From PNAI01 sp964575715 (GTDB lineage: Bacteria > Pseudomonadota > Alphaproteobacteria > Rhizobiales > Xanthobacteraceae): 13,569 bases of DNA. The notes beneath the pieces were generated by a model, which saw only the letters and a program-made list of their open reading frames with translations, ran no database searches and had not been told where the DNA came from. This document shows positions 12,238 to 13,569 of the stretch, piece after piece; within the stretch, counting starts at the first letter, position 1; each line of letters opens with the position of its first letter. Both the position numbers and the translations under genes were made by a program. The stretch is from positions 1-13,569 of the forward strand of contig CAZNSG010000354.1 in the NCBI GenBank assembly GCA_964575715.1, written 5' to 3'.

Positions 12238-13569
12238 TCAAAAATCGAACGCGTCGGTCTTGGTGGTCGCGTTGTGCTTGAGCAGCTTCGTGTCGGGCGC
12301 TGGCAGCGGCGTGCCGGGATCGCGGAAGCGATTGACGACCGGATAGCGGCGATCGCGGCCGAAATTGCGCAATGTCACTTTCACGCCCGGACAGGCCTGG
12401 CGGCGCTTGTATTCGGCGATGTGCAGCATGCGCTCGACCTTCATCACCGTCTCGCGCTCGAAGCCGGCCGCGACGATTTTTGCGACCGGTTCCTCGCGCT
12501 CGACCAGGCGTTCCAGGATGGGATCGAGCACGGCATAGGGCGGCAGCGAGTCCTCGTCCATCTGGTTCTCGCGCAGCTCGGCGGTGGGCGGACGGGCGAT
12601 GACGTTCTCGGGGATCACCTCGCCGGCGGGCCCGAGCGCGCCCTCCGGCTTCCAGGCATTGCGCAGGCGCGCGAGGCGAAACACCTCGGTCTTGTAGAGA
12701 TCCTTGACCGGATTGAAGCCGCCATTCATGTCGCCGTAAAGCGTCGCGTAGCCGACCGACATTTCCGACTTGTTGCCGGTGGTGACCACCATCAGCCCAA
12801 ACTTATTGGAGATCGCCATCAGGATGGTGCCGCGGGCGCGCGCCTGCAAATTCTCTTCCGTCACGTCGCGCGGACGGCCGGCGAACAGCGGCGCGAGCGT
12901 AAGCTCCAGTCCGGCGATCGCGGGTTCGATCGGAACGATGTCGTATTGCACACCGAGCGCCTTGGCGATCAGGGCGGCGTCATCGAGCGATGCTTTGGAG
13001 GTGAAGCGATAGGGCAGCATCACGCAGCGCACGCGCTTCGAACCCAGCGCATCGACCGACATGGCCGCGGTGAGCGCGGAATCGACGCCGCCGGAAAGAC
13101 CGATCACCACGCCGGGAAATCCGCTCTTGTCGACATAATCGCGCAAACCCAGCACGCAGGCCGCGTAATCGGCCTTCTCGCCCTCGTCCACCGACGCCAC
13201 CGGTGCGCTCACGCAGTGCCAGCCGTTCGCTTCGCGCTGCCACCGCGTCAGCGCGAGTGTTTCGGAAAACGCCGGAAGCTGTCCGGCGAGCGCGCGGTCG
13301 GCGTTGAGCACAAAGGACGATCCGTCGAACACCAGTTCGTCCTGCCCGCCGGCCATGTTGAGATAAATCAGCGGCAGGCCGGATTCGACCACGCGCGCAA
13401 CCGCGATATTGAGACGATTCTCGGTCTTGCCGCGCCAATAGGGCGAACCGTTCGGCACCAGCAGGATTTCGCTGCCGGTTTCGCTCAAACATTCGACGAC
13501 TTCCGGGCCCCAGATGTCCTCGCAGATCGGCACGCCGATGCGCACGCCCTTGACCAGGATCGGCCCCGG
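12238..13569 (-). CDS. nadE: Glutamine-dependent NAD+ synthetase, C-terminal 443 residues (partial)
   Basis: The frame runs open to the window edge, so the N-terminus is missing; an internal GTG near 13545 is not a true start. The remaining nitrilase-type glutaminase domain shows the nucleophile Cys in GVPICEDIWGPE, then LLVPNGSPY and NMAGGQDELVFDGSSF. The synthetase domain has the ATP PP-loop GLSGGVDSAL and TTGNKSEMSVGYATLYGDMNGG. The enzyme hydrolyses glutamine and uses the ammonia to convert nicotinate adenine dinucleotide to NAD+ with ATP, the last step of NAD synthesis, in the cytosol. The end is RRYPVVNRFRDP followed by a short tail to DAFDF. The stop is 27 nt from the convergent GIY-YIG stop. 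Confidence 0.95.
   Translation of the reverse strand, partial: PGPILVKGVRIGVPICEDIWGPEVVECLSETGSEILLVPNGSPYWRGKTENRLNIAVARVVESGLPLIYLNMAGGQDELVFDGSSFVLNADRALAGQLPAFSETLALTRWQREANGWHCVSAPVASVDEGEKADYAACVLGLRDYVDKSGFPGVVIGLSGGVDSALTAAMSVDALGSKRVRCVMLPYRFTSKASLDDAALIAKALGVQYDIVPIEPAIAGLELTLAPLFAGRPRDVTEENLQARARGTILMAISNKFGLMVVTTGNKSEMSVGYATLYGDMNGGFNPVKDLYKTEVFRLARLRNAWKPEGALGPAGEVIPENVIARPPTAELRENQMDEDSLPPYAVLDPILERLVEREEPVAKIVAAGFERETVMKVERMLHIAEYKRRQACPGVKVTLRNFGRDRRYPVVNRFRDPGTPLPAPDTKLLKHNATTKTDAFDF

Overview
The window is a high-GC chromosomal segment from an alphaproteobacterium. The order Hyphomicrobiales is likely, with a Bradyrhizobium/Rhodopseudomonas/Xanthobacteraceae flavour. I base this on GC-rich codon use, a citramalate synthase beside cysS, a secreted DUF2865 protein, and intergenic regions crowded with short palindromic repeats of the kind common in that group. 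The species is inferred by eye, not by search. No rRNA, tRNA, CRISPR array or complete transposase is visible.

Layout. Position 1-564 (minus) is the N-terminal part of an Atm1/HMT-type ABC exporter, cut by the window edge. It diverges from a LOG-family phosphoribohydrolase (770-1372, plus). Next comes about 540 bp of nested palindromic repeats (1373-1911). A leftward gene block follows, transcribed from 6868 down to 1912: cysS, a DUF559 endonuclease-like ORF, a GNAT acetyltransferase, a 39-residue one-helix membrane protein, citramalate synthase (cimA), and a Tat-type exported nucleoside deaminase. The first four genes are joined by three ATGA stop/start overlaps and cimA begins 13 nt after the fourth, so translational coupling is likely. 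The right half holds a small Cys-rich secreted protein (7286-7594, plus) convergent with an orphan ModA-like binding protein (7644-8456, minus), a zeta-class GST/maleylacetoacetate isomerase, an EamA-family permease, a secreted DUF2865 protein, a small GIY-YIG nuclease, and the C-terminal 443 residues of glutamine-dependent NAD synthetase (minus, cut by the window edge).

The housekeeping genes are ordinary. The unusual layer is the repeats. At least six palindromic families occupy the gaps. Three copies of one twin-hairpin element (two 26-nt perfect palindromes separated by 11-13 nt) sit inside the loops of three different host palindromes, and their arms carry compensatory changes. Both small nuclease genes (DUF559 and GIY-YIG) are bracketed by palindromic repeats in a similar way: an inverted pair upstream and one copy downstream, with parts of the reading frame or its signals made of repeat DNA. 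The DUF559 cassette also lies between two copies of a 10-bp direct repeat, each at an ATGA junction. I consider this repeat-plus-nuclease arrangement the best candidate for an undescribed mobile or repeat-associated system. The idea is inference and needs comparative genomics.
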